From positions 1 to 45,049 of the forward strand of contig JAJZAL010000014.1 of NCBI GenBank assembly GCA_021799405.1: a stretch of 45,049 bases of DNA. The letters are read 5' to 3'. Source of the stretch: Acidobacteriota bacterium. GTDB lineage: Bacteria; Acidobacteriota; Terriglobia; Terriglobales; Acidobacteriaceae. Below the pieces are notes generated by a model. That model had not been told where the DNA came from and ran no database searches. It saw only the letters and a list, made by a program, of their open reading frames with translations. Below are positions 25,621 to 33,815 of this stretch, in pieces. A program made the position numbers and the translations under genes. Every line of letters starts with the position of its first letter. Position 1 is the stretch's first letter.

Positions 25621-26097
25621 ATGAACGTAAGAGAAACGACGGAAGGTCCGGCGATCCGGCGACGCGAACGCCGCCGGGAAGTTCGGCATCCGCTGAGCGC
25701 AGCTTCGACGGTTCGGCTGGTCAGGAGCGGATCCAAACTGGGCGGGCGCATTCTTGACCTGAGCCTGAGCGGGTGCCGCATCCGCATGGACGAGCGCTTT
25801 GCGCTCGGTATCTACACGCGGGTGGAGGTGGAGTTTCAAGCCGCGGGGTTGCCCTTCCGCATCGGCGGGGTAATTCAGGCGATCCACAACCAATCCGAGG
25901 TCGGCATCCGCTTCCTCGATGTGGGCGAGCGCAACCGGCAGGAGATCAAGAGCCTGATTGAAGAGATTCGGTGGATGCCGCAGGCGGCATCAGAGATAAG
26001 CCAGGCTGAGCCGATCAGCGCCGTTTCGCCCGCTCCCGCTGCAACTCGCGATACAGTTCGCTCTTTGACCGGCCCAGTTCCCGCGCCAGCCGTTTGA
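25621..26097 (+). CDS. PilZ-domain protein, probable c-di-GMP receptor
   Basis: A 158-residue protein with one PilZ domain. The c-di-GMP-binding motifs are both visible: an RxxxR-type switch in RRREVRHP and DLSLSGCRI, fitting (D/N)xSxxG. GIRFLDVGERNRQEIKSLIEEI closes the domain at about residue 120. The last 40 residues are Ala/Pro-rich and probably disordered, and they are encoded by DNA shared with the end of rsmI on the other strand. It probably couples c-di-GMP to surface behaviour, but no partner gene is adjacent. Confidence 0.86.
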   Translation: MNVRETTEGPAIRRRERRREVRHPLSAASTVRLVRSGSKLGGRILDLSLSGCRIRMDERFALGIYTRVEVEFQAAGLPFRIGGVIQAIHNQSEVGIRFLDVGERNRQEIKSLIEEIRWMPQAASEISQAEPISAVSPAPAATRDTVRSLTGPVPAPAV

Positions 26098-26935
26098 GGG
26101 CTTCCTTCTCGTCGATCCCGCTTTCGAACTGAAGCTGCGCGATCCGGCCGGCAATTTTCTGCGCAGCGGCTTCATGCGCCGCGGCGGGAGAGCCGGTTTT
26201 GGGGGGCATCTCGACCAGCAGCGTGATTTCGCCGCGGATGCGATCGCGCGCAGCCAGTTCCCGCCGCACCTCCGCAACCGTTCCGCGCACAAACTCCTCA
26301 TGCATCTTGGTCAGCTCGCGGGCGACAACCACACGCGTCACCGGACCGCATGCGGCCTCCAGATCAGCCAGAGTTTCGAGGATTCGATGCGGCGCTTCGT
26401 AGAGAATCAACGTCTGCGCGGCTTCAAGAGCGCGGGCCGCCGAGGCCAACTCCTCCAACCGGGTACGGCGCGCCCCGGCCTTTTCCGGAAGGAAGCCCAG
26501 AAAGTAAAACGAGTCCGTGGGTAAGCCGGAAGCGACCAGCGCGCTGAGCGCGGCATTGGCTCCGGGAATGGGAATGACGGGCACGCCGGCGGCGATGGCA
26601 GCGGCCGTGAGCCAGCTTCCCGGATCGCTGACGCCGGGCATGCCTGCGTCCGTGACGAGCGCGACGCGCGCGCCGGCTTTGAGCGCCTCCACCAGTTCGG
26701 CCGCGCGCTGGCGTTCATTGTGCTCATGGCAACTTACGGTCGGGGTGGAGATCTGGAAGTGATTGAGCAGTTTCTGGGTCTGGCGCGTATCTTCGCAGGC
26801 GATGCGGTCCACGCGCCGCAGCACGTCGAGGGCGCGCAGGGTGATGTCGCCAAGGTTGCCGATGGGGGTGGCTACCAGGTAGAGGCCCGGCGCAAGGGCA
26901 ATTCCCTCGCTTCCGGCGATCGGTTCCGTGGTCAT
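26015..26935 (-). CDS. rsmI: 16S rRNA (cytidine1402-2'-O)-methyltransferase
   Basis: A 306-residue RsmI, an AdoMet-dependent enzyme that 2'-O-methylates C1402 in the 30S decoding centre. LYLVATPIGNLGDITLRAL, CEDTRQTQKLLNHF, TDAGMPGVSDPGSWLTAAA and PGANAALSALVASGLPTDSFYFLGFLP-type motifs are all present, and the C-terminal part ends with SKSELYRELQ. The ATG at 26935 was chosen because it leads straight into the conserved N terminus. It lies ten bases downstream of the S2P-CBS gene and overlaps the convergent PilZ gene by 83 bases. Confidence 0.93.
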   Translation of the reverse strand: MTTEPIAGSEGIALAPGLYLVATPIGNLGDITLRALDVLRRVDRIACEDTRQTQKLLNHFQISTPTVSCHEHNERQRAAELVEALKAGARVALVTDAGMPGVSDPGSWLTAAAIAAGVPVIPIPGANAALSALVASGLPTDSFYFLGFLPEKAGARRTRLEELASAARALEAAQTLILYEAPHRILETLADLEAACGPVTRVVVARELTKMHEEFVRGTVAEVRRELAARDRIRGEITLLVEMPPKTGSPAAAHEAAAQKIAGRIAQLQFESGIDEKEALKRLARELGRSKSELYRELQRERAKRR

Positions 26936-26945
26936 GGCGCGCCTG

Positions 26946-28055
26946 TCAGTTCTCGGATTCCTCACGTTCCAGGCGTCGCTGCTCGGCCAGCAGTGACATG
27001 GAGCTCATGAGGTTCTGCACGCTGACGATTCCCACCACACGTCCGCCCTCTGTTACGGGGATCAACCCCATACCGTGACCGGCGGTCAGGCGGCGGATGG
27101 TGGTTCCGAGCGTATCCTCGGGCCGGGCTATTTGGAAAGCGCGCGACATGATCGACTGGATATAGCCGTTGCCATCGTTGCGGAGAGCGTCAACGATGCG
27201 CTGCCGGGAGACGATGCCCACAAGCTGCGCACCGCGCGCAACGGGAAAATCCTCCTGCAGCGAGTGAACGCAGCGGACGAGCGCGTCGGCCAAAGTGTCG
27301 GAGGGCGAGAGGGTGGCGAAATCGGTGAGCATCACTTCGCGCATGCGCACGGTATCGACGACCGACTGGAAGAAGACGCCCTGGTCCTCAATCTGCGCGC
27401 CGATCATGATAAAGAAGCCGGCGATGATGAGCCATGGACTGCGCAGGAAGATACCGCCCAGCATGATTGCGAGCGAAAGCGCCTGTCCGAGGCCGGCTGC
27501 GGAGCGGCCAGCCAGAGCAAGCCCATGCTTGCGTGCGAAACTGCCGCGCAGCAGCCTGCCGAAGTCCAGCGGATAGGCTGGCAGCAGATGAAGCAATCCC
27601 ATGAAGACCTGCATCCAAATCATGCTGCGCAGCAGATCACCGGAGGTAATCAGCGGCGTCTGGAAGAGGTTGATGCTGCTGCTGGCTCCTAAAGCCGCGG
27701 CGGCCATGACCAGGGCGGTGGCCCAGTTGGCCAGGGGACCGGCCAGCGCCATGGCAAACTGCCCGCCGCCGCGGTTGGAGTTTTCCTGGCTCTCGGGATT
27801 GGCGTAAGCGAACAGCCCGCAAATGGGCAGCAGCAGAACAGCGCGCAGCCGCAATCCCAGCCATGCCGCGACCAGCAGCCGCGCCGTTTCGCGCACAATG
27901 ACCGCTACCACCAGCACCAGGAAGAGCGCCATTCCGCGCCCCCAGCCGTGCGATGCGCTGATGCCCAGGAAAAGAAACGCAAGCAGCGGGAAGAAGGCGT
28001 GAACGCGCAGTTCAACGCCCATCCAGCGGCCCATCGGGATTGACCAGCCTCGCAT
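26946..28055 (-). CDS. S2P-like membrane protein with CBS pair; protease motif lost
   Basis: A 369-residue membrane protein laid out like a CBS-containing site-2 protease (M50): membrane segments in residues 20-220, then two CBS domains (about 238-350) that normally sense adenosyl ligands. The zinc motif HExxH is replaced by RETAR at 55-59, so both zinc His ligands are Arg, while the distal Asp (LPAYPLDFGR, Asp164) remains. The frame is intact, so the gene is kept despite losing the peptidase site. It could be a pseudoprotease that binds substrates or regulates an active S2P. It is upstream of rsmI by ten bases. Confidence 0.85.
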   Translation of the reverse strand: MRGWSIPMGRWMGVELRVHAFFPLLAFLFLGISASHGWGRGMALFLVLVVAVIVRETARLLVAAWLGLRLRAVLLLPICGLFAYANPESQENSNRGGGQFAMALAGPLANWATALVMAAAALGASSSINLFQTPLITSGDLLRSMIWMQVFMGLLHLLPAYPLDFGRLLRGSFARKHGLALAGRSAAGLGQALSLAIMLGGIFLRSPWLIIAGFFIMIGAQIEDQGVFFQSVVDTVRMREVMLTDFATLSPSDTLADALVRCVHSLQEDFPVARGAQLVGIVSRQRIVDALRNDGNGYIQSIMSRAFQIARPEDTLGTTIRRLTAGHGMGLIPVTEGGRVVGIVSVQNLMSSMSLLAEQRRLEREESEN

Positions 28056-28115
28056 ATCTACATCAATTATTGTAGTGGGTCGCGCCCCCGGAACGCTTCC
28101 GCTATGCTGTTGACG

Positions 28116-28694
28116 ATGCGCATCATTGCCGGTTTGTTCCGCTCGCGGTCATTGGAGGCGCCGCCGGGGCTCGCCACCCGGCCCACCAGCGACCGGCTGC
28201 GCGAGACTCTATTCAATATACTGGCTCCCCGCGTCGAGGGTGCGTCCTGGCTGGATTTATACGCAGGCTCCGGTGCGATCGGCATCGAGGCGCTGAGCCG
28301 CGGGGCGGCGCACGTGACATTTGTGGAGCGCGCCCCCTCGGCGCTGAAGGTTCTGCGCGGCAATCTGGCAAGGCTGGGAGTGACGAGCGGATTCAGTATT
28401 TCCCCGGGCAGCGTGGGAGCCTATCTAAAGCGCTCGCAAAAGCCGGCGCGGGCTTTCGATGTGGTCTTTCTCGATCCCCCTTACGATGCGGCGGAGGAAT
28501 ATGCGGCTGTCCTTGGCCTGCTCGGCGGCGCGGTGGCGGGATTGCTGGCTCCCGGCGCGCTGGTCATCGCGGAACATCGCAGCAAAGAAAGCCTTGAAGA
28601 GCAGTATGGCAATCTGGCGCGAACGCGCCTGCTGAAACAGGGCGATGCGGCGTTGAGCTTTTATGCCGCCAAGGCCGCCGATGCTTCTTCGTGA
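28116..28694 (+). CDS. rsmD: 16S rRNA (guanine966-N2)-methyltransferase
   Basis: A 192-residue RsmD, which methylates G966 of 16S rRNA in the small subunit. MRIIAGLFRSRSL at the N terminus, RPTSDRLRETLFNIL, the AdoMet loop LDLYAGSGAIGIEALSRGA, and catalytic DPPY in VVFLDPPYD are diagnostic. The ATG at 28116 starts the canonical MRIIAG; an ATG at 28104 would add four residues. It is divergent from the S2P-CBS gene. Confidence 0.93.
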   Translation: MRIIAGLFRSRSLEAPPGLATRPTSDRLRETLFNILAPRVEGASWLDLYAGSGAIGIEALSRGAAHVTFVERAPSALKVLRGNLARLGVTSGFSISPGSVGAYLKRSQKPARAFDVVFLDPPYDAAEEYAAVLGLLGGAVAGLLAPGALVIAEHRSKESLEEQYGNLARTRLLKQGDAALSFYAAKAADASS

Positions 28695-28783
28695 GCGGGC
28701 CGTTCATGGCCGCCCGCGCCGGCTGGGAAGAGTGGCGAGCGAGCGAATGGACCGCCCGGTTGCAGGTGCGAGAATAGGTGACG

Positions 28784-29896
28784 ATGAGATTCCAGCGGAA
28801 ATTGGCATTGGTTGCTCTGCTTTGCGCAGCCGCGCTGCATGCGCAGAAGACGCAGCCTTGGGTCATTGGGCCGTTTACCCGTCCGGCAAGCGGCAATCCG
28901 GTGATTGCGCCACGGCCTGCATCCACCTTCATCGATCCCATCCTGAAGAAGCCGGTGCACTGGGAGGCGCTACACACCTTCAACCCCGCGGCCATCGTGC
29001 GCAATGACAAGGTGTTTGTGCTCTACCGCGCTGAAGACAATACAGGGGCGATGCGGATTGGCGGGCACACTTCAAGACTTGGCCTGGCCGAGAGTAGCGA
29101 CGGCATTCACTTTACGCGTCGCGCTGCGCCGGCCTTCTATCCCGCTGAGGATGGCCAGCAAGCCCGCGAATGGCCCGGCGGCGTCGAGGACCCGCGCCTG
29201 GTTGAACGGGAGGACGGGCTTTACGTGCTGACCTACACGCAGTGGAACCGGAAGACATATTCGGTGGGCATCGCCACGTCGCGAGACCTGTTGCGCTGGA
29301 CCAAGTATGGACCCGCGTTTCTGGCGGCAGCGAACGGGAAATATGCGACGCTGAAGTACAAGTCGGCGGGAATCGTCACGCGATTCGACAAGCAGAAGAA
29401 CAGGCTGATCGCCGCGAAGATCAGAGGCTTGTATTGGATGTATTGGGGCGAGGGGGCCATTCATCTGGCTACGTCGTCCGACCTGATCCACTGGACTCCG
29501 GTGGAGGGCAACGATGGCAACCCCATTACGCTGCTGCGTCCGCGCCCCGGCCACTTCGACAGCACTTTTCCTGAGACTGGCCCGCCGCCGGTCGTGACGA
29601 GCAAGGGCATCGTAATCATTTACAACGGCAAGAACGCGGCCAGCGGCGGAGATCCCCATCTGGGCCCGGATGCGTATGCGGCCGGCGAAGCGCTCTTCAA
29701 GGCCGGCGATCCGGCGCAGCAGATCGGCCAGACGGCTGATCCGGTTTTGCAGCCGGAGATGCCCTACGAGAAGACCGGACAATATGCGGCAGGAACGACC
29801 TTTGCCGAAGGGCTGGTGGCCTTTCACGGCCATTGGTTTCTCTACTACGGCTGCGCCGATTCGCTGGTCGGCGTCGTGATCGCTCCGCAAAGATAG
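28784..29896 (+). CDS. Exported GH130-family mannoside-active enzyme
   Basis: A 370-residue five-bladed beta-propeller of glycoside hydrolase family 130. The signal peptide (LALVALLCAAALHAQ) directs it out of the cytoplasm. GGVEDPRLVE holds the general-acid Asp of the family (EDPR motif), and FNPAAIVRNDKVFVLYRAED and YNGKNA are also typical. Many GH130 enzymes are cytoplasmic beta-mannoside phosphorylases, but export makes phosphorolysis less useful and suggests the hydrolytic branch (beta-mannosidase). AGGTG lies upstream of the ATG at 28784. It is followed by a hairpin and the convergent GH127 gene. Confidence 0.85.
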   Translation: MRFQRKLALVALLCAAALHAQKTQPWVIGPFTRPASGNPVIAPRPASTFIDPILKKPVHWEALHTFNPAAIVRNDKVFVLYRAEDNTGAMRIGGHTSRLGLAESSDGIHFTRRAAPAFYPAEDGQQAREWPGGVEDPRLVEREDGLYVLTYTQWNRKTYSVGIATSRDLLRWTKYGPAFLAAANGKYATLKYKSAGIVTRFDKQKNRLIAAKIRGLYWMYWGEGAIHLATSSDLIHWTPVEGNDGNPITLLRPRPGHFDSTFPETGPPPVVTSKGIVIIYNGKNAASGGDPHLGPDAYAAGEALFKAGDPAQQIGQTADPVLQPEMPYEKTGQYAAGTTFAEGLVAFHGHWFLYYGCADSLVGVVIAPQR

Positions 29897-29905
29897 CATT
29901 ACCGT

Positions 29906-29929
29906 CTCTTCGCACAGCAACGCGAAGAG
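29906..29929 (+). terminator. Hairpin after GH130 gene
   Basis: CTCTTCGC and GCGAAGAG form an 8-bp stem with an eight-base loop ten bases after the GH130 stop codon, followed by a modestly T-rich CTTCCGTT. It lies between convergent genes and could serve both. Confidence 0.55.
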
Positions 29930-30006
29930 CTTCCGTTACCGTGTCCACCTGATTTCGTCATCGAGCCACTGAGCCCGGGAGACCGCAAAGCTACACGGAC
30001 ATGGCA

Positions 30007-32076
30007 CTAGCTCTTCCACTGCGGAAACGCTGTGATGCGCAGTTTGGCGGCGGCGTACGGAATCAGCGTGATGCTTTGCTCCGGTTCGGTGCTGGCGACG
30101 GGGCTTTGCGGCAACGGGTTGGCCGCTCCATCAATCGCGCGCCAATCGTCGACCATGCGTCCTTTCACCTGCATCTTCACGGGAGTGTTCCTGCGCGCAA
30201 ACGGAGCTGCAGCGACCGCGGATTCCGTGACGGTGATGGATTTTTCGGGCGCGGCCGGATCGAGGTTCAGCGCGTAGTTCCACTGAGTCGTGGGAAAGAC
30301 CTGCCAGTCGGCGGTCAGGCCGCGGTCGCGCAGCTTGACCCAGCTTTCGCCAATCCCATACGAAAAGACCAGTGGGCCACGTTCGATGGCAACAGAGTCC
30401 TGGAACCAGCGCGAAACGCGCGGCTGCATCGGAAAGACGATCTCGACGCGGTCGCCGGCACGCCAGGCGCGTTCCAGGCGAGCGAAGGAGCCGGCTGCGG
30501 GGGCTGGCGCCGGGCGGCCATTCACGCTGATCTTCGTTCCGGCGGCCCAGGCCGGGATGCGGAGCTGGAGCGGGAAACGCAGCGGCGAGGCCGAATTGAC
30601 AGTCAACGAGACCGTGCCGCGGAAGGGATAATCGGTTTCTTCGATGAGATGCACGGCGGTGCCGCGGACAATGGTGCGCACTTCGCAGGGAGCGTAGACG
30701 GCGGCGACCAGGCCGTCCTGAGCATTCGTGTCCTGCGCGCCGGAGAGCATGAAGAGGCTGGCGGCAAACTTGGGCCATCCCTGGCTGAAGTTGGCCGTGC
30801 AGCAGCCAAAGTTGGGGGCCAGTCCGTAGAGATTTGATTCGGGGCCGTCAGTGGTCCAGGGCTTGTGGTGCAGGCTGCACTCCACCTGGTTCGGCTCCTG
30901 ATTGTACTGGTGGGCCCACATATCGTCGGTGAGCGTGCCGGGCAGCGCATTGAAGGCGAGCTTCTCCAGCCGGTCGCCCAGCGCGGGATCGCCGAGGATG
31001 GCCAGCGAGCGCTCCAGCGAAAACATATATTCGACGACGGTGCAGCACTCGGAACCGTGGGAAGGATCGAGGCCGGCCAGGTGCTCATCGCACGAGAACA
31101 TGCCGTTGGGCAGACCGTGGTACTGATTCAGCTCGGAGATCATCGTGAGGACCGCCGTGCGGTCGGCCGGCGAGCCGGAGACCAGCGACCAGACAGGGCC
31201 GGTCTTGATCGCCTGGCCATTGTTGACCCCGTGCGTGGAGAGCGAAAGATCCTTGAGCCCGTTCCCCTGATTCAGTTTGAGAAAGTCGCGCGTGATGGGC
31301 TGTGTGTATTGGAAGTGAGCGTATTGCGCCATCCAGTCATGGCCCTGCTGGTGGAGCAGGCGGGCGAGGTCGAGCAGATAGGCGGAGCCGGTGCGGTTGT
31401 AAAGCCAGACAACGCTGAGCAGATTGTCCTGCCAGCGGAACTTTCCCCAGTCGCGCAGAGGGCGCGAGGGCAGCTCGGCCAACTGATGCCGGAAGTATTT
31501 CTCCATCAGTGGAATCACGCGGGGGTCGCCGGTGGCCTCCTGATATTGGGTGAGTGCCTTGAGCATGACGATGCGCGGCCACCAGTCGTTGTTCGAGGCC
31601 GGTCCGATCATGCCGTCGGGAGCCTGGTGGGTCAGTGTCCAGTCAACAAATTGCTGCGCGATGCCCTTGAGGCGCGCGTCTTCGAGCAGGTAAGCGAGCG
31701 GCACCAGGCCGTCGAGATAGTAGGGCCCGCGCTCCCAGGACTCGCCGGTTCCGCCCAGCCAGCCGCTGTTGGGCCCAACGTCAGGCCAGGCTTCTCCCAG
31801 GTGGCCACTGAGGCCATTGGCCTGAATCGCAAGCTGCCGGCGCAGCCAGCCGCGAGGGCGCACGGATCCCAGGGGCAGGAGGTAAAAGGCGCCGGGGGTA
31901 AGCGGCGCGCGGTCCTTCACGGCGGGAACCGGAACGGCGGACGCGCGCGAAGCCGCAGCGGAATGCCTATCCGCAGCGAGCAGGCGGCGGGCGGGCATCA
32001 GCGAAGCCAGCCCGGCGAGGCTGAATTGTTTGAGCAGGCGGCGACGGGTGGAGGATGTGCGAGACGGGGAGAGCAT
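30007..32076 (-). CDS. Tat-exported GH127-family glycosidase (beta-L-arabinofuranosidase-like)
   Basis: A 689-residue member of GH127 (formerly DUF1680), the family of zinc-dependent cysteine beta-L-arabinofuranosidases. SECCTVVEYMFSLE gives the E-x-C zinc pair, and FGCCTANF gives the CC pair whose first Cys is the nucleophile in characterised enzymes. The twin-arginine leader TRRRLLKQFSLAGLA points to Tat export of a folded, metal-loaded protein. AGGAG abuts the ATG at 32082, so the second ATG at 32076, six bases further on, is the better start. It probably trims arabinose from plant cell-wall glycans or glycoproteins; other GH127-related activities are possible. Confidence 0.88.
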   Translation of the reverse strand: MLSPSRTSSTRRRLLKQFSLAGLASLMPARRLLAADRHSAAASRASAVPVPAVKDRAPLTPGAFYLLPLGSVRPRGWLRRQLAIQANGLSGHLGEAWPDVGPNSGWLGGTGESWERGPYYLDGLVPLAYLLEDARLKGIAQQFVDWTLTHQAPDGMIGPASNNDWWPRIVMLKALTQYQEATGDPRVIPLMEKYFRHQLAELPSRPLRDWGKFRWQDNLLSVVWLYNRTGSAYLLDLARLLHQQGHDWMAQYAHFQYTQPITRDFLKLNQGNGLKDLSLSTHGVNNGQAIKTGPVWSLVSGSPADRTAVLTMISELNQYHGLPNGMFSCDEHLAGLDPSHGSECCTVVEYMFSLERSLAILGDPALGDRLEKLAFNALPGTLTDDMWAHQYNQEPNQVECSLHHKPWTTDGPESNLYGLAPNFGCCTANFSQGWPKFAASLFMLSGAQDTNAQDGLVAAVYAPCEVRTIVRGTAVHLIEETDYPFRGTVSLTVNSASPLRFPLQLRIPAWAAGTKISVNGRPAPAPAAGSFARLERAWRAGDRVEIVFPMQPRVSRWFQDSVAIERGPLVFSYGIGESWVKLRDRGLTADWQVFPTTQWNYALNLDPAAPEKSITVTESAVAAAPFARRNTPVKMQVKGRMVDDWRAIDGAANPLPQSPVASTEPEQSITLIPYAAAKLRITAFPQWKS

Positions 32077-32230
32077 GTTCATCTCCTGAGCGAACCAGGC
32101 TTCATGATAAACGCCAGTGCAGCCGGGCTCTTTCTGCCGGATGGCGAAGCTGGAACGCAAGCGGCAGTTTCCGCCAGGGAACATCCCCTTGGGCTGAGAT
32201 CGCAGGAGCTACATCTGAAGAAAATGTGCC

Positions 32231-33499
32231 TTAAGGGGATACTTCGACGGGCTCGACCGTGGTGGCATCATTCCGAAACTGAAATTGCAGAATCCAGACG
32301 CTTGCTACCGCCCGGCCATGAACCCGCGCAGACCTGAACCTCCACTTACGCGCGGCTTGTAACGCCAGATTCGCAAAATACCTGCTTGGTCCCGCCGATT
32401 CGAAAGTGGCAGCCGAAACCCTCCCCTTTGCATTGGCCGTGACTCGAATCTTCACCCCCACCGTGCCCCAAATCGTCGAACTCGCCGATCGAGGCACATC
32501 GGGCATCACTCGTTCCGAGACGGTTCCCTTCCTTGTCGCGCCTCGATCGGTTCGCGCCTCAGGAACCTGCTGCCCCTCCACGGCCGGCGAAGAGCGAGAC
32601 CTGTGCGATTGCAGGCGCACAAAAGCGATCACAAGAATCAGAAGGATCGCGGCGCCAATGAGCATCCTCGCGCGGGACCTGACTGGTGCGGTTCGACCTG
32701 TTGTGATGGGTTGGGCTAGAGGAACAGCTAAGTCTGGATGAAGCCGGGCCCGGATATCGCCCAGCGTGCAGCGGCGCAAGGGGTCCCGCCGCAGACATTC
32801 CCGCGCAATTTCGGCAAACGGCTGCGGAATCGACTCCGGAACAACGGGCTCACTCGCCACAGCTGGGTCCCAAACCGGCGGTTGCTGAGTCAGGGCCTCG
32901 ACCACAACAACGCCCAGCGACCAGACGTCCGCGGCCGGCGCAATCGCCGCAGTTGCGCATTCCGGGGCGTGGTGAATGCCGGGAGGCTGGAAATGCATGC
33001 CCGGCTTGCCCACTGCTTCAAGCTTGTCCACCGAAAGCTTCAGCCGGTCATCCACGACCATGATGTTCGACGGCTTGAGGTGCCCGTGCACGAAGCCCTT
33101 CCCGTGAAGATAGGACAACGCGTCGAGGACCGGATCGAGCATCTCCGCGGTTTCCTCGGCAGTCAGAGGCCGGTCCGGAAGTATCTGCGCGAGGTTTTCA
33201 TCGGTGTATTCGGTCACCGTATAGAACAAGGCGGCATCGTCGATCTCGCATGGGCCACTGTCAAACAGGCGCATCAGGTGGGGATGAGACAGCGTCGCCG
33301 CCGCCCAGGCTGCCTCCCGGATCTCCGCATGCGCCGCCGCGGCCGGCACAAGCTTGACGGCGGCCCGCGGCGATGAAGAACCCGGAATCTCGGTGAGGAA
33401 GACACCTCCGGCCGCAGAACCGCCTAACCATCGCAGGAGGGTATATCTCTCCGCAATGGTGCGTCCGGCCCAGTCACTGCTGATGATCGCCGAGTTCAT
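32231..33499 (-). CDS. Membrane pseudokinase with C-terminal TonB-type domain
   Basis: The protein has 422 residues. A Ser/Thr-kinase fold (about 18-260) keeps the Gly-loop (LGGSAAGGVF), the ATP-anchoring Lys49 and DVWSLGVVVVEAL, but the catalytic HRD is HGH (138-140) and the DFG position reads VDK (157-159), so both essential Asp are lost. One membrane helix follows (about 279-296), then a Ser-rich linker and a TonB C-terminal-like domain (GTVGVKIRVTANAKGRVSAATF, LALQAARKWRF; 343-408) that would lie in the periplasm. It may relay binding in the cytoplasm to the envelope without phosphorylation. No partner is adjacent. Confidence 0.83.
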   Translation of the reverse strand: MNSAIISSDWAGRTIAERYTLLRWLGGSAAGGVFLTEIPGSSSPRAAVKLVPAAAAHAEIREAAWAAATLSHPHLMRLFDSGPCEIDDAALFYTVTEYTDENLAQILPDRPLTAEETAEMLDPVLDALSYLHGKGFVHGHLKPSNIMVVDDRLKLSVDKLEAVGKPGMHFQPPGIHHAPECATAAIAPAADVWSLGVVVVEALTQQPPVWDPAVASEPVVPESIPQPFAEIARECLRRDPLRRCTLGDIRARLHPDLAVPLAQPITTGRTAPVRSRARMLIGAAILLILVIAFVRLQSHRSRSSPAVEGQQVPEARTDRGATRKGTVSERVMPDVPRSASSTIWGTVGVKIRVTANAKGRVSAATFESAGPSRYFANLALQAARKWRFRSARVHGRAVASVWILQFQFRNDATTVEPVEVSP

Positions 33500-33815
33500 G
33501 GCCTGGTCGGAACTATTCTATCCGAGCGCCCCCGGCGCACTCTCCGGGACTGCGTACTGAAGCGGATAAAGACCGGCTACAGCGTTTTCGATTCTGCTGT
33601 TTACAGAATGCAGGATGCCAAGTGGCTTCTTCCTTAAGGAAAAGCCACCTTGCACGATGCCAGAGATGTCAACAAGTGAATCGAAAGCGCTCTAAGTAAT
33701 TACAGCCTCAACGCTTGCATAGTCCACTGGGCAGAACTCCGCGCCGCGCAGCGGCTGACCGCTGAATGCTGCCCTGAGACTTAACCCCTGAAACCTGTTC
33801 CCTTGTTCCCTGCTT
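33500..33815. other. Intergenic region with stable hairpin
   Basis: 316 bases without a supported gene between the TolC-like gene and the pseudokinase. At 33622-33648, GTGGCTT-C-TTCC and GGAAAAGCCAC pair around TTAA (11 bp with one bulged C); the centre is the palindrome TTCCTTAAGGAA. It lies about 170 bases past the end of the TolC-like gene and has no T-run. Confidence 0.45.

Noticed and set aside
30865..32337. 490-residue plus-strand open frame
   Set aside because: Antisense shadow of the GH127 gene, which has clear catalytic motifs and a Tat signal.
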